Shown: positions 26,115 through 34,866, numbered from the stretch's first letter. The stretch is 64,000 nt of DNA from Candidatus Gastranaerophilales bacterium (GCA_944322935.1 CALUQO010000008.1:1-64000); one strand, 5' to 3'. Translations and numbers: made by a program. Notes: generated from the sequence alone by a model not told the origin.

Positions 26115-26560
26115 AAACTTCCGACCAGTTGTTCCGTTCATACAGAAAGTAACACGTCTTACTCGTTCGCCTTAAACGGCGTTACGCCTTCCGCCTACGC
26201 GTAAGGCTTCAGCCTCGGCTCACTCGCGCAAACCTGTGCTCGGCAACTCGGGCTATATAAATTGCTTTTCTTAGATAAATTAAAGTGATTGTTATAATTA
26301 CATAGCCCTCAAACAAACCTCGCTTGTAGTTGTTTGGCGGAATCGAACGGGGCTTTGCCCCATGCGAAGGCGGACGTTACTCCGCCGGAGCGTTCGTATT
26401 CCAAGACTCGTTTCTTAATTGTTATACGGCACGCAGATACTGCGTATCTGGCTTATTACCTCTCACAAAACAATACTCAATTGTTTTGTTCGGCAGAGTC
26501 TCCACTGCGCACGATACTCAATCGTGCTTGTGGAGTCCTTACAAAGGTCGGTTTTGGGAT
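26115..26560. repeat. Long inverted repeat, left arm (~430 bp)
   Basis: The reverse complement is found at 40020-40427 with very high identity. The main difference is a ~40-bp insertion here, near 26456-26500, that contains its own hairpin (CAAAACAAT-ACTCA-ATTGTTTTG). Other hairpins: CAGATAC-TGC-GTATCTG (26434-26450) and GCACGAT-ACTCA-ATCGTGC (26509-26527). No transposase frame lies in either arm. Confidence 0.8.
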
Positions 26561-26639
26561 GATTTTTTCAACTGACCGAAAAACTCTGATTACAACGGCT
26601 CACTTTGTGAGCCGTTATTGTGTATTGCCACACGCGGAA

Positions 26640-26830
26640 ATGAAAATTAAATAACAACCTTTACCGCGTAAGCGGTGTGCGAATTTGCGGACGGATGGAG
26701 TGAACAAAGTGAACGAATCCGGTAAGCGAGGGGTGCAGTGAGCTAAGGCGAAGCGCAGCGAACGACAGCACCGAGCGTAAAGCAAATTCAAGACAGCGGC
26801 TTTGCCGCTGGAATACGGCTAAACACTGTT
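26640..26830. repeat. GC-richer repeat block
   Basis: Text of the type GCGGACGGATGGAGTGAACAA and AGCGAAGCGCAGCGAACGAC is shared (with changes or inverted) with 20060-20140, 55880-55975 and 57505-57550. Confidence 0.6.
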
Positions 26831-26937
26831 AGTTTTTAGAGTGAATTTTGACAGACCGTAACGTAGTGAAGTGGATGCAAAATTTATTCTAAAAATTTAC
26901 AGTGTTTTTTGATTAGCGCCGGTGTTCTTTCTTTTGC

Positions 26938-26983
26938 GATACTTTTCTTTCTTTGCCTGCGCAATACAAAGAAAGAAAAGTAT
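26938..26983. repeat. 18-bp inverted repeat hairpin
   Basis: GATACTTTTCTTTCTTTG and CAAAGAAAGAAAAGTATC are perfect reverse complements with an 11-nt loop. A related hairpin is at 40672-40720. Both lie beside a CCGGCGCT-containing block (26913 and 40792). Confidence 0.75.
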
Positions 26984-27065
26984 CTAAAAAAAAATAAATC
27001 GTATAATAAATGCACACATTTTAGTGCATAAAAGATTTTACATAAACAATTAAAACCAGATTCCC

Positions 27066-27126
27066 CCATTGTTCAGATTCCAAACACAAACGATTGAGGT
27101 GTACCTCAAATGCCTGATGCTTCAGA
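27066..27126. repeat. Interspersed ~60-bp repeat, copy B
   Basis: Carries AACACAAACGATTGAGG and GATGCTTCAGAATGACAG; compare 1-64 and 25944-26006. Confidence 0.75.
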
Positions 27127-27129
27127 ATG

Positions 27130-27370
27130 ACAGTAGGATTTTTGCAGGCATGTGACGATATGTTTACGGCAGACTGAAGTCTCCCCTACGATACCGGCTT
27201 TTTGTTTTACATTGCAAGAAATTGACTGGATTGCCACGTCGGCTTGCACCTCCTCGCAATGACAGGTAATTTTATTGTTTCTTTTACGCGGTTTGGGTTT
27301 TGCCAACCCCTACCAGCCCCTCCCTAATTAAAAAATCGGAGGAAGGGTGTTACGGTAGACTAATGTCCAC
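27130..27370. other. Gene-free repeat debris
   Basis: Imperfect GGCAGACTGAAGTC and GGTAGACTAATGTC hairpin forms, and GAGGAAGGGTGTTACGG-type text. A weak relative of 27140-27190 lies at 54830-54885 (GCCTGCAAAAAACATGCGG). I see no coding sequence. Confidence 0.45.
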
Positions 27371-27503
27371 CCTGTGCCTGCACTGTGGCAAAAAACAAAT
27401 GCAAAACAAAAAATAAAAACAGGCGCAAAAAGCAGAGCAGACTATTGGTCTGCTCTGTTTTTTGTCATTTCTTTCATTATTTATATATTAATCATTCAAT
27501 ACG

Positions 27504-29480
27504 TTATTCTTCTGCTGCTTTAGGTTTTGCGCCGAAGATGCGCTCTGCCAGTGCTTTTATTTTGTCAAAGTCAAACGGAGCGTCTTCTATTTTTTCTTTA
27601 TAGCCACCGCTTCCAGTATATTTTCCGTCAGGGTCAAAAAATACAGTTCCGCTTGCATTGTAGCGTATATCATAATAGTTATCCGGTCCTCCAGGGTTTA
27701 GAATCTGTACTGAAATGATATTACCTTCTTTATCACGTTTTATAAAAATTTCGGTGCCATCTTCAAGACTGCAGTATTCACTACCCTTTTCAGTTGTCCC
27801 GCGTGTTACACTGTCAGGATTATTTTCTGCCATGTCAACAACACGGGCAAGAGACAGGTTGGATTTTCTGAATAATTCTTTATTATCTATAACTTTCTGT
27901 ATCGAATCTTTTGCTTTGTAATATTTCTGCTCGTCGACTTCTGCCGCAGAGACTGTTTGGGCATCGGCATGCTTAATTTCATCTGATAGCATGCTTATCC
28001 ATTTTTGCATTTCTTCCAGTTCCATGTCAGGATTCAGCGCGCTCATATCTCTGTTGAGTCCGATTTCTTCCGCACGGGCTTTTAGCGGGGTTAAGATATA
28101 CTCATACACATCTTTTTTGTCCAGACCCATCACGTTGTCAATTCTTTGGGCAATGTCATCACCAGTCACATAGGCAACGTTTTGCGGTGTTACATTGGCC
28201 TTAAGGAAATCTTCTATACCGGAAGCACCAACAACATCACTTTTTAATCTGTTATACAAGTCATTTTTTACATGGACTGCTTTATCCGAAGCCATTTTTA
28301 TATCAACAGCCTTTGACTGCAGCTCATCATCAAGCGGATGTTGATTTATGAAATTGGGTTCTATTTCATCAGCCATTGCTATTTGTTCTTTGGTATAAGT
28401 CGGAGATTCAACAACTACTTCGTCCAGTATGGTTGAACCGTTGGCAAGTTCTTCAAGTTCTTCACGTTCTGCCTTAGCCTGCGGGTCTTCTTCCACAGCG
28501 GCTTCTTCCTGAACATCTTCTGTTTCAGGTTTCCACACTTTATCAGGGTTGTCTTGCGCCCACTGTGCAACAGCTTCCTGTGAGTTTTTGGCGTATTCAA
28601 CTTCGCCGCGCAGTTTTACCTGTTCGCCTACCATCAAAAATTCGTAACCTGAGGAAGTTGTTCTTATTGCGTTGGGGTTATCTTTTTTGAATTGTTCTTT
28701 TGCCTCAGCTATCTGTTCTTCTGTCGGGTTTTCTATGCCCTGTGCCTGTAGAACTTTTGTCATCACTTCCGTGAATTTGTCACCGGATTGAACAACGTAT
28801 CCGTATGTTTTGTTCTTTGCTTCTTCGTCTGCAGCTTCCTGTTGCGCTCTTTGTTTTTCCAGCGCGGCATTGAGTTCTGCCAGTTCTTCCGCCGACATTA
28901 CTTTGAATCTTTGTTCTGAATCTGACCAGTGGACTTCTACAAACTCTGTGCCTTCTGCGTTGGGCAGATAGTATTTATTGTCTTCTTTATCCCAGTATGC
29001 ACCGTCTTGTGACCATTCCCAGCCGCGTCTTTTGGCGTCATCATCTATGAGCCTTTGTTTTTCTTCCAGTTGGATATTTTGCTGTTCTTTCAGGTATTGA
29101 CTGAGAAGTTTTTGGGTTTCTTCTGTCGGGTCGTTTTTTGTTGCGGAGAAAAGATTTTTTATAAATGTTTTTAAATCTTTAGCGTCCACTTTATCTTTGC
29201 CTGTAAGCTGCATTTCTTCGTTAAAGGCTTCTGCTGCTTCTTGAAATTCTTTTTTAGAAATCTTGTCGTCTCCGCTTTCATCGAGAGAATAGAAATAGTC
29301 CATTGCCATGGCCATTTCTGTTGAATCGAGTTTTCCGTCTTTTGATATATCGAAACGTTTAAAAATTTCTATCAATTTTGCGTTCTTTTTTGCTACTTCT
29401 TCCTGATTTACGCTTTCTGTTGATACTTTTGTTACGTCATATTTTTGGCCTTCACCAATTTCTATTTTTTTGCCGAACAT
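27504..29480 (-). CDS. EF-hand protein with LysM-like segment, ~658 aa
   Basis: Not a named protein. Two canonical EF-hand loops sit near the N terminus: D46 to E57 (DISKDGKLDSTE) and D69 to E80 (DESGDDKISKKE), predicting Ca binding. A segment at ~228-300 (YGYVVQSGDKFTEVM ... FLMVGEQVKL) looks like a LysM-type or related motif. The rest is acidic and helical, and the C terminus (~560-650) is beta-rich with YNASGTVFFDPDGKYTG. No signal peptide is evident, so location is unclear. The ATG at 29480 is chosen: AAAGG is 7 nt upstream, too close to the ATG at 29486. Monocistronic. Confidence 0.72.
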   Translation of the reverse strand: MFGKKIEIGEGQKYDVTKVSTESVNQEEVAKKNAKLIEIFKRFDISKDGKLDSTEMAMAMDYFYSLDESGDDKISKKEFQEAAEAFNEEMQLTGKDKVDAKDLKTFIKNLFSATKNDPTEETQKLLSQYLKEQQNIQLEEKQRLIDDDAKRRGWEWSQDGAYWDKEDNKYYLPNAEGTEFVEVHWSDSEQRFKVMSAEELAELNAALEKQRAQQEAADEEAKNKTYGYVVQSGDKFTEVMTKVLQAQGIENPTEEQIAEAKEQFKKDNPNAIRTTSSGYEFLMVGEQVKLRGEVEYAKNSQEAVAQWAQDNPDKVWKPETEDVQEEAAVEEDPQAKAEREELEELANGSTILDEVVVESPTYTKEQIAMADEIEPNFINQHPLDDELQSKAVDIKMASDKAVHVKNDLYNRLKSDVVGASGIEDFLKANVTPQNVAYVTGDDIAQRIDNVMGLDKKDVYEYILTPLKARAEEIGLNRDMSALNPDMELEEMQKWISMLSDEIKHADAQTVSAAEVDEQKYYKAKDSIQKVIDNKELFRKSNLSLARVVDMAENNPDSVTRGTTEKGSEYCSLEDGTEIFIKRDKEGNIISVQILNPGGPDNYYDIRYNASGTVFFDPDGKYTGSGGYKEKIEDAPFDFDKIKALAERIFGAKPKAAEE

Positions 29481-29486
29481 ACGCAT

Positions 29487-29881
29487 ACCTTTCTTTTTAC
29501 TTCATTACCACTATGTTTCTGTTATCGGCACACTCGGTTAAAAGTTTAAGAAAAAATGAAAATCAAAGGCCGGCAAAATGCGCATGAGACAGTGGGCAAA
29601 AGCTTTTTAGATATTGTAAAATTATGTTAAGATTTTACATGTTTGCAATTTGGGGGCTTAATCCGTACTTTTTAAGGTTAAAAATAGCATTAAATTATAA
29701 ACTTTTGTAAACAATTTATACAAAACAGTAAATTTTTAACTTTGAGGATTCTTGTAAAAGCAGGAAAACCTAAAGTTTTAAAAGTGTGAAAGTTAATTAT
29801 TTTAAATTTTATAAGTGTGAAAATTTTTTACTAACTCCATAAATTCTATAACCTAACTACCAAAATTACTAACCGAATCAT
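29487..29881. other. AT-rich intergenic region, possible small RNA
   Basis: No frame with a ribosome site. A GTAAAAT/ATTTTAC dyad lies at about 29617-29639. The rightward terminator at 29882 has no gene upstream on that strand for ~400 bp, so a non-coding transcript from this region is possible. Confidence 0.35.
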
Positions 29882-29912
29882 AGCCTTTGATAACCGTCAA
29901 AGGCTTTTTATT
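29882..29912 (+). terminator. Orphan rightward terminator before dapF
   Basis: A perfect 9-bp stem AGCCTTTGA/TCAAAGGCT with a 6-nt loop is followed by TTTTATTTT. Confidence 0.75.
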
Positions 29913-29923
29913 TTGTCTATATA

Positions 29924-29932
29924 TGCTATAAT
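29924..29932 (+). promoter_or_regulatory. Extended -10 promoter of dapF
   Basis: TGCTATAAT is an extended -10; no good -35 at the right distance. It lies 30 bp before the dapF ATG. Confidence 0.55.
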
Positions 29933-29962
29933 GCGACAGTACACTACAATGGGGAAACACTT

Positions 29963-30817
29963 ATGACTCAGGTAAAATTTACAAAAATGCACGGTGCGGG
30001 CAATGATTTTATTTTAATGGAATACAATGAATATAAAAAAATAGAGGATAAATTTCCGCAAATCGCTGTTCAACTGTGCGACAGACACTTTGGCATAGGT
30101 GCTGACGGAATTTTTGTTCCGATTGAAAACCCCAAAACATACTCAGACTTGGAATGGCTGTTCTATCAGGCAGACGGCTCAACCGCCCAGATGTGCGGAA
30201 ACGGTATGAGATGTTTTGCACGTTTTTGCTACGATAAAAAAATCGTCAACAAAAGACAATTCACCGTCCACACCGGTGCGGGCAAAATTGTACCGGAAGT
30301 TCTTGAGGATATGAGAGTAAAAGTCAACATGGGCAAACCGATACTCGAGCCTGAAAAAATTCCGTTTAAAGGCAGCAAAAATCTGAATTATCCTTTGTGG
30401 GACGGTGTTAAAAAATTCGTTGTAAATGCTGTCAGCATGGGCAATCCGCACTGCGTTATCTTTGTTAAAGAAGACGAAGACATACACGAACTTGCTAAAA
30501 AATACGGCAATGACATTGAACACGACAACCTTTTCCCTGAAAAAACAAATGTAGAATTTGTTAAAGTTAAAAGCAAAAATGAAATTGATGTTGCGGTCTG
30601 GGAAAGAGGCTGCGGCATTACTCTTGCCTGTGGCACGGGAGCCTGCGCAAGCGTAGTTGCGGCAATATTAAACGACCTGTGCGATAACAAAGTTAACGTC
30701 AACCTTCCGGGCGGCATACTGACTATTGAATGGGCGGGCAATTCAAAAAATGCAGATTTTGATGTATTTATGACAGGTGAAGCTCAGTACGTTTATACGG
30801 GTGTTATTGATATTTAA
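29963..30817 (+). CDS. dapF: Diaminopimelate epimerase
   Basis: 284 residues. DapF interconverts LL- and meso-diaminopimelate for lysine and peptidoglycan, cofactor-free with two cysteines. Both are present: MCGNGMRCF near 76-84 and ACGTGACAS near 222-230. The N-terminal KMHGAGNDFI and the GNPHCVIF block are standard. GGGGAAA precedes the ATG. Its TAA shares a base with the ATG of the next gene (TAATG). Confidence 0.96.
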   Translation: MTQVKFTKMHGAGNDFILMEYNEYKKIEDKFPQIAVQLCDRHFGIGADGIFVPIENPKTYSDLEWLFYQADGSTAQMCGNGMRCFARFCYDKKIVNKRQFTVHTGAGKIVPEVLEDMRVKVNMGKPILEPEKIPFKGSKNLNYPLWDGVKKFVVNAVSMGNPHCVIFVKEDEDIHELAKKYGNDIEHDNLFPEKTNVEFVKVKSKNEIDVAVWERGCGITLACGTGACASVVAAILNDLCDNKVNVNLPGGILTIEWAGNSKNADFDVFMTGEAQYVYTGVIDI

Positions 30818-31770
30818 TGTCAAAGATATTAGAAGTAAAAAACTTAAACATAGGCTTTAACCTTGCTGACGGCTTCAGACAGGCGATATATGACGTCAGC
30901 TTTTCTCTTGAAAAGGGTGAAACTCTCGCTATTGTAGGAGAATCCGGCTGCGGAAAAACCGTTTCCACTATGTCAATTTTGCAGCTTTTGCCGCCGGGTG
31001 CGCAAATAAAAAGCGGAGAGATTATCTATAACGGTCAAAATTTGCTCAATTTCAACCAAAAACAAATGCAGCAAATCAGGGGCAAAAAGATTGCTCTGAT
31101 ACCGCAGGATCCGATGACCTCGCTAAATCCGCTTTATACTATAGGCAATCAGCTTTTAGAGGTTATAGAATTGCATCAGGGACTTAAAGGAAAAGAGGCT
31201 GTTGAAGTTGCGATAAAGGCGCTTGAGCGTGTAAAAATTCCCGATGCAAAAGAAAAAATGAAAGCTTATCCCCATGAGTTTTCCGGCGGGATGAAACAGC
31301 GGGTTATTATTGCCATGGCGCTTGCCTGCAATGCAGAAATTATTATAGCGGATGAGCCTACTACCGCACTGGATGTTACGGTACAGGCTCAGATTATGGA
31401 AATCTTGAGAGAGATTAAAGAAAAGTACAATATTTCGATAATTTTGATTACCCATGACCTCGGTGTAGTGGCGCAAAATGCGGATAAAATAGCCGTAATG
31501 TATGCGGGACGCATTGTTGAATATGCTTCAAATGAACAGCTTTTTAATTCACCGAAACACCCTTATACAAAAGCTTTGTTAAACGTGATTCTTGATATAA
31601 ATACTGACACCGTGCAGACTATAGAAGGGCACCCGCCTTCAATCACCGATGATATTTCAGGCTGTCCGTTCCACCCCAGATGCAAGGATTGTATGGAAAT
31701 TTGCACTCAAAATGACCCGAAATTAAAGCCTGTAGGGGATTCTTTGGCTGCGTGTCATTTGTATGATTGA
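30817..31770 (+). CDS. Oligopeptide/dipeptide ABC transporter ATPase (OppD/DppD-like)
   Basis: 317 residues. Walker A GESGCGKT (41-48), Q-loop IPQDPMTSLNP, signature FSGGMKQR and Walker B with IADEPTTALDVTVQAQI are intact. The C-terminal extension with FHPRCKDCMEIC is the cysteine-containing tail of OppD/DppD/OppF ATPases. The family energises uptake of peptides or nickel. No permease, second ATPase or binding protein is adjacent; it is coupled to dapF instead, so its partners must be elsewhere or it serves another role. The small-peptide cassette starts 24 bp after its stop. Confidence 0.88.
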   Translation: MSKILEVKNLNIGFNLADGFRQAIYDVSFSLEKGETLAIVGESGCGKTVSTMSILQLLPPGAQIKSGEIIYNGQNLLNFNQKQMQQIRGKKIALIPQDPMTSLNPLYTIGNQLLEVIELHQGLKGKEAVEVAIKALERVKIPDAKEKMKAYPHEFSGGMKQRVIIAMALACNAEIIIADEPTTALDVTVQAQIMEILREIKEKYNISIILITHDLGVVAQNADKIAVMYAGRIVEYASNEQLFNSPKHPYTKALLNVILDINTDTVQTIEGHPPSITDDISGCPFHPRCKDCMEICTQNDPKLKPVGDSLAACHLYD

Positions 31771-31793
31771 GAGTTTTTTGATATAACATTTTT

Positions 31794-31862
31794 GGGTAAG
31801 CTCCCGTTTACCACCTCCGACACAGACTTGTTAAGGGAATGAAGCGGAAAGGTGGTGATGAA
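31794..31862 (+). promoter_or_regulatory. Structured leader of small-peptide cassette, copy 1
   Basis: GGTAA (31795) and TTACC (31808) form a hairpin. ACCACCT (31810-31816) is the exact complement of AGGTGGT (31850-31856) in the ribosome site AAAGGTGGTGA, itself one base from the ideal. It can therefore mask the start. The same layout occurs at 39629-39699, sharing ACACAGACTTGTTAAG and GAATGAAGCGGAAAGGTGG. Confidence 0.7.
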
Positions 31863-31937
31863 ATGCAATTTAGCGTAACTGAAAAAGCGCTATTTCTTAT
31901 CTTTTTGATAATAATAGCGCTCGCTTTTGCAAAATAG
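31863..31937 (+). CDS. 24-residue hydrophobic peptide, type I toxin-like, copy 1
   Basis: An ATG frame of 24 codons 7 nt after a near-perfect Shine-Dalgarno. Six polar N-terminal residues and TEKAL precede a single membrane helix (core FLIFLIIIAL) that ends in lysine. Copy 2 (39700) has the same length and 15 of 24 identical residues, and most other changes are conservative (K/R, V/I, F/W), so the frame is under protein-level selection. Size and topology recall Ldr, Ibs and Fst toxins, but no named family is recognised and no antisense promoter was found. Confidence 0.68.
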   Translation: MQFSVTEKALFLIFLIIIALAFAK

Positions 31938-31996
31938 GGAGTTAAGAAGAGCTTTAAGAGAATGGCGCCTCTTAAGGCTCTTTCCCTATATTTTTA
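31935..31996 (+). terminator. Conserved 3' hairpin of the peptide cassette, copy 1
   Basis: Inner stem GAGCTTTAAGAG (31949-31960) pairs with CTCTTAAGGCTC (31969-31980), 12 bp with one G-U. An outer TAGGGA/TCCCTA clamp (31935, 31983) includes the peptide's stop codon. TATTTTTATTA follows. In copy 2 the inner stem has a different sequence but pairs fully. Confidence 0.75.
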
Positions 31997-32168
31997 TTAT
32001 AGCTTGTTTTTTTGTTTTTTCAACAGGTGTATTTATATGGGGATTTTTCCGCAAAAATCGTTTGTGTATTCTTAAAAAATATGCTAGTCTAGAACTGTGT
32101 AATAATAATGGTTTCATGACATATATAAAAAACACGATATACTCAGTTTATTAAAAGGAGACACAATT

Positions 32169-34847
32169 ATGACAGCAAAACGAGTATGGTTATTTGAAGA
32201 GGGTAACGCACAGATGCGTGATCTTCTGGGCGGTAAAGGTGCAAACCTTGCTGAAATGACTAATTTGGGGCTTCCCGTTCCCCCGGGGTTAACAATTACT
32301 ACAGAAACTTGTATGGATTATATAAACCACGGTAACAGAATGCCTGCAGGCGTTATGGATGAAGTAAAAGCAGCTTTGAGAAAAGTTGAAGAAAAAGCAG
32401 GCAAAAAGTTTGGCGACCCCGAAAACCCGCTGCTCGTTTCGGTTCGTTCAGGTGCAAGACTCTCCATGCCAGGTATGATGGAAACAATCCTTAACCTCGG
32501 TATGAACGACCAGACAGTCGAAGGTATGATTAAACTCACCAACAACCCGAGATTCTGCTATGATTCTTACCGTCGTTTCTTAACAATGTTCGGCTCCGTT
32601 GCTTGGGACATTGAAAGAATGAAGTTTGAAGAATACATCGACAAAATTAAAGCTGAAAAAGGCTACAAACAAGACGTAGACCTGACTGCAGAGGATTGGA
32701 AATCTTTAATCGAACCTTACAAAGCTTTGATTAAAGCCGAAACAGGAAAAGAATTCCCGCAGGATCCGTTTGTACAATTGGAAGAAGCTATTGAAGCCGT
32801 ATTCCGTTCATGGAACATCCCACGTGCGGTTGCTTACAGAAACCACTACAAAATTGACCACAACTACGGTACTGCCGTAAACGTTCAAACAATGGTATTC
32901 GGCAACATGGGCGATGACTGTGCAACAGGTGTATCCTTCACAAGAAACCCGTCCACGGGTGAAAACAAATTCTACGGCGAATACCTGACAAATGCTCAGG
33001 GTGAAGACGTTGTAGCAGGTATCAGAACACCTCACCCGATTGCAGACCTCGAAAAAGAAATGCCCGAACAGTACAAACAATACGTTGATATTGCAAAAAA
33101 ATTGGAAGAAGGCTACAGAGATGTTCAGGATATGGAATTTACGATTGAAAGAGGCAAACTCTATATCTTGCAAACAAGAAACGGTAAAAGAACTGCAAAA
33201 GCTTCCGTAAGAATTGCCGTTGAAATGGCTGAAGAAGGCATTATCGATAAGGAAAGAGCAATCGAACTTGTTGACCCGAATCAGTTGTATCAGGTTCTTT
33301 TGCCTGACTTTGACCCTGCCGCTAAAAAAGAAGCTCACAAAATTGCTCAGGGTCTTGCAGCTTCTCCGGGTGCTGCTGTAGGTAAAATCGTATTCGATAC
33401 TGAAGAAGCAGCAGAAAGAGGCAAAGCAGGCGAAAAAGTTATCCTTGTACGTTTGGAAACCTGCCCTGATGATATCCACGGTATGATTGCTTCTCAAGGT
33501 GTTCTTACTTTAAGAGGCGGTATGACTTCTCACGCAGCAGTAGTTGCAAAAGGTATGGGCAAACCCTGCGTTGCAGGCTGCGAAGATTTGAAAATTGACC
33601 TTAAAAACGGTACTTTAACAGACGGAAGCGGTAAAGTTTACCACGAAAACGATATCATCTCGTTAGACGGCGGTACCGGTGAAGTATTCGAAGGTGCAGT
33701 ACATCTTGTTCCGCCTACGCTGGATGACAACTTCAAAAAACTCTTTGAATGGGTTAACGATGTAAAACTCTTGAGCGTACGTGCTAACGCAGATACTCCT
33801 GCCGATGTTGCAAAAGCATTGGAAATGGGCGCTGAAGGTGTAGGTCTTTGCAGAACCGAACACATGTTTATGGATCCTGAAAGACTTCCTTGGGTTCAAA
33901 AAATGATTATCGCTGAAAATACAGAACAAAGAAAAGAAGCTCTTGAACACCTGCTTCCTATGCAGTATAAAGACTTCTACGAAATGTTCAAGGCTCTCGG
34001 CGACAAACCTATGACCATCCGTCTTTTAGACCCGCCGCTTCACGAATTCTTACCTTCTAAAGAAGAATTGATTGCGACAGTTGCTACTAAAAAAGCATTG
34101 AATCAGGATTACAAAAAAGATGAAGAAATGCTCCACCTTGTAGAAAACATGTCGGAATCCAACCCGATGATGGGCTTGAGAGGCTGCCGTCTGGGTCTTA
34201 CATTCCCTGAAATTAACGAAATGCAGGTTAAAGCTATTTTTTACGCAGCCTGCGATTTGAAAAAAGAAGGGCTGGATGTAAAACCTGAAGTTATGATTCC
34301 TCTTGTAGGCCACGTAAACGAACTTAAAGAAGCAAAAGCAGTTTGTGAACGTGTTGCAAAAGAAGTTATGGCTGAAAAAGGCGTTGGCGTAGATTATATG
34401 ATTGGTACCATGATAGAAATTCCTCGTGCTGCATTAACTGCTGATCAGATTGCAGAATACGCAGAATTCTTCTCATTCGGTACAAACGACCTTACACAGA
34501 TGACCTTTGGTTATTCAAGAGACGATGCGGAAGGTAAATTCTTACAGAAATATGTAGATAACAAAATCCTTCCTGCTAACCCGTTCCAGACATTAGATCA
34601 GGAAGGTGTCGGACAGTTAATGAAACTGGCTCTTGATAAAGCATTGTCCGTAAAACCGCATCTCAAACGCGGTATCTGCGGCGAACACGGCGGCGACCCT
34701 GCTTCCGTTAAATTCTGCCACAGAATCGGCTTGAACTATGTATCCTGCTCTCCTTTCAGAGTTCCGCAGGCAAGACTTGCCGCTGCTCAGGCTGTTATTG
34801 AGTTCAAACACAGCAAGGAAGAAGAAGGTACATTAGGATGTAAATAA
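32169..34847 (+). CDS. ppdK: Pyruvate, phosphate dikinase
   Basis: 892 residues, full length. PPDK interconverts pyruvate + ATP + phosphate and PEP + AMP + PPi. Domains in order: N-terminal ATP-grasp (LLGGKGANLAEM, SVRSGARLSMPGMM), the swivelling phosphohistidine domain with catalytic His in GGMTSHAAVVAKG (~455), and the C-terminal PEP-binding barrel with GVGLCRTEHMF, SFGTNDLTQM and the catalytic cysteine in RGICGEHGGDP (~836). AAAGGAGA precedes the ATG and a strong terminator follows. The regulator of the PPDK-RP type is not nearby. With pyk it makes the PEP/pyruvate step bidirectional, common in anaerobes. Confidence 0.97.
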   Translation: MTAKRVWLFEEGNAQMRDLLGGKGANLAEMTNLGLPVPPGLTITTETCMDYINHGNRMPAGVMDEVKAALRKVEEKAGKKFGDPENPLLVSVRSGARLSMPGMMETILNLGMNDQTVEGMIKLTNNPRFCYDSYRRFLTMFGSVAWDIERMKFEEYIDKIKAEKGYKQDVDLTAEDWKSLIEPYKALIKAETGKEFPQDPFVQLEEAIEAVFRSWNIPRAVAYRNHYKIDHNYGTAVNVQTMVFGNMGDDCATGVSFTRNPSTGENKFYGEYLTNAQGEDVVAGIRTPHPIADLEKEMPEQYKQYVDIAKKLEEGYRDVQDMEFTIERGKLYILQTRNGKRTAKASVRIAVEMAEEGIIDKERAIELVDPNQLYQVLLPDFDPAAKKEAHKIAQGLAASPGAAVGKIVFDTEEAAERGKAGEKVILVRLETCPDDIHGMIASQGVLTLRGGMTSHAAVVAKGMGKPCVAGCEDLKIDLKNGTLTDGSGKVYHENDIISLDGGTGEVFEGAVHLVPPTLDDNFKKLFEWVNDVKLLSVRANADTPADVAKALEMGAEGVGLCRTEHMFMDPERLPWVQKMIIAENTEQRKEALEHLLPMQYKDFYEMFKALGDKPMTIRLLDPPLHEFLPSKEELIATVATKKALNQDYKKDEEMLHLVENMSESNPMMGLRGCRLGLTFPEINEMQVKAIFYAACDLKKEGLDVKPEVMIPLVGHVNELKEAKAVCERVAKEVMAEKGVGVDYMIGTMIEIPRAALTADQIAEYAEFFSFGTNDLTQMTFGYSRDDAEGKFLQKYVDNKILPANPFQTLDQEGVGQLMKLALDKALSVKPHLKRGICGEHGGDPASVKFCHRIGLNYVSCSPFRVPQARLAAAQAVIEFKHSKEEEGTLGCK

Positions 34848-34866
34848 TCCTGTTAAAAGCAAATGT

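Noticed and set aside
26330-26654. Overlapping 81- and 106-codon frames
   Set aside because: They lie wholly in the long inverted repeat and composed of hairpins; two frames are open at once because the repeat is GC-richer, not because it codes.
31927-32154. 75-codon frame downstream of the peptide cassette
   Set aside because: It runs through the conserved terminator hairpin and the ppdK promoter region, has no ribosome site, and is not preserved in the second cassette.
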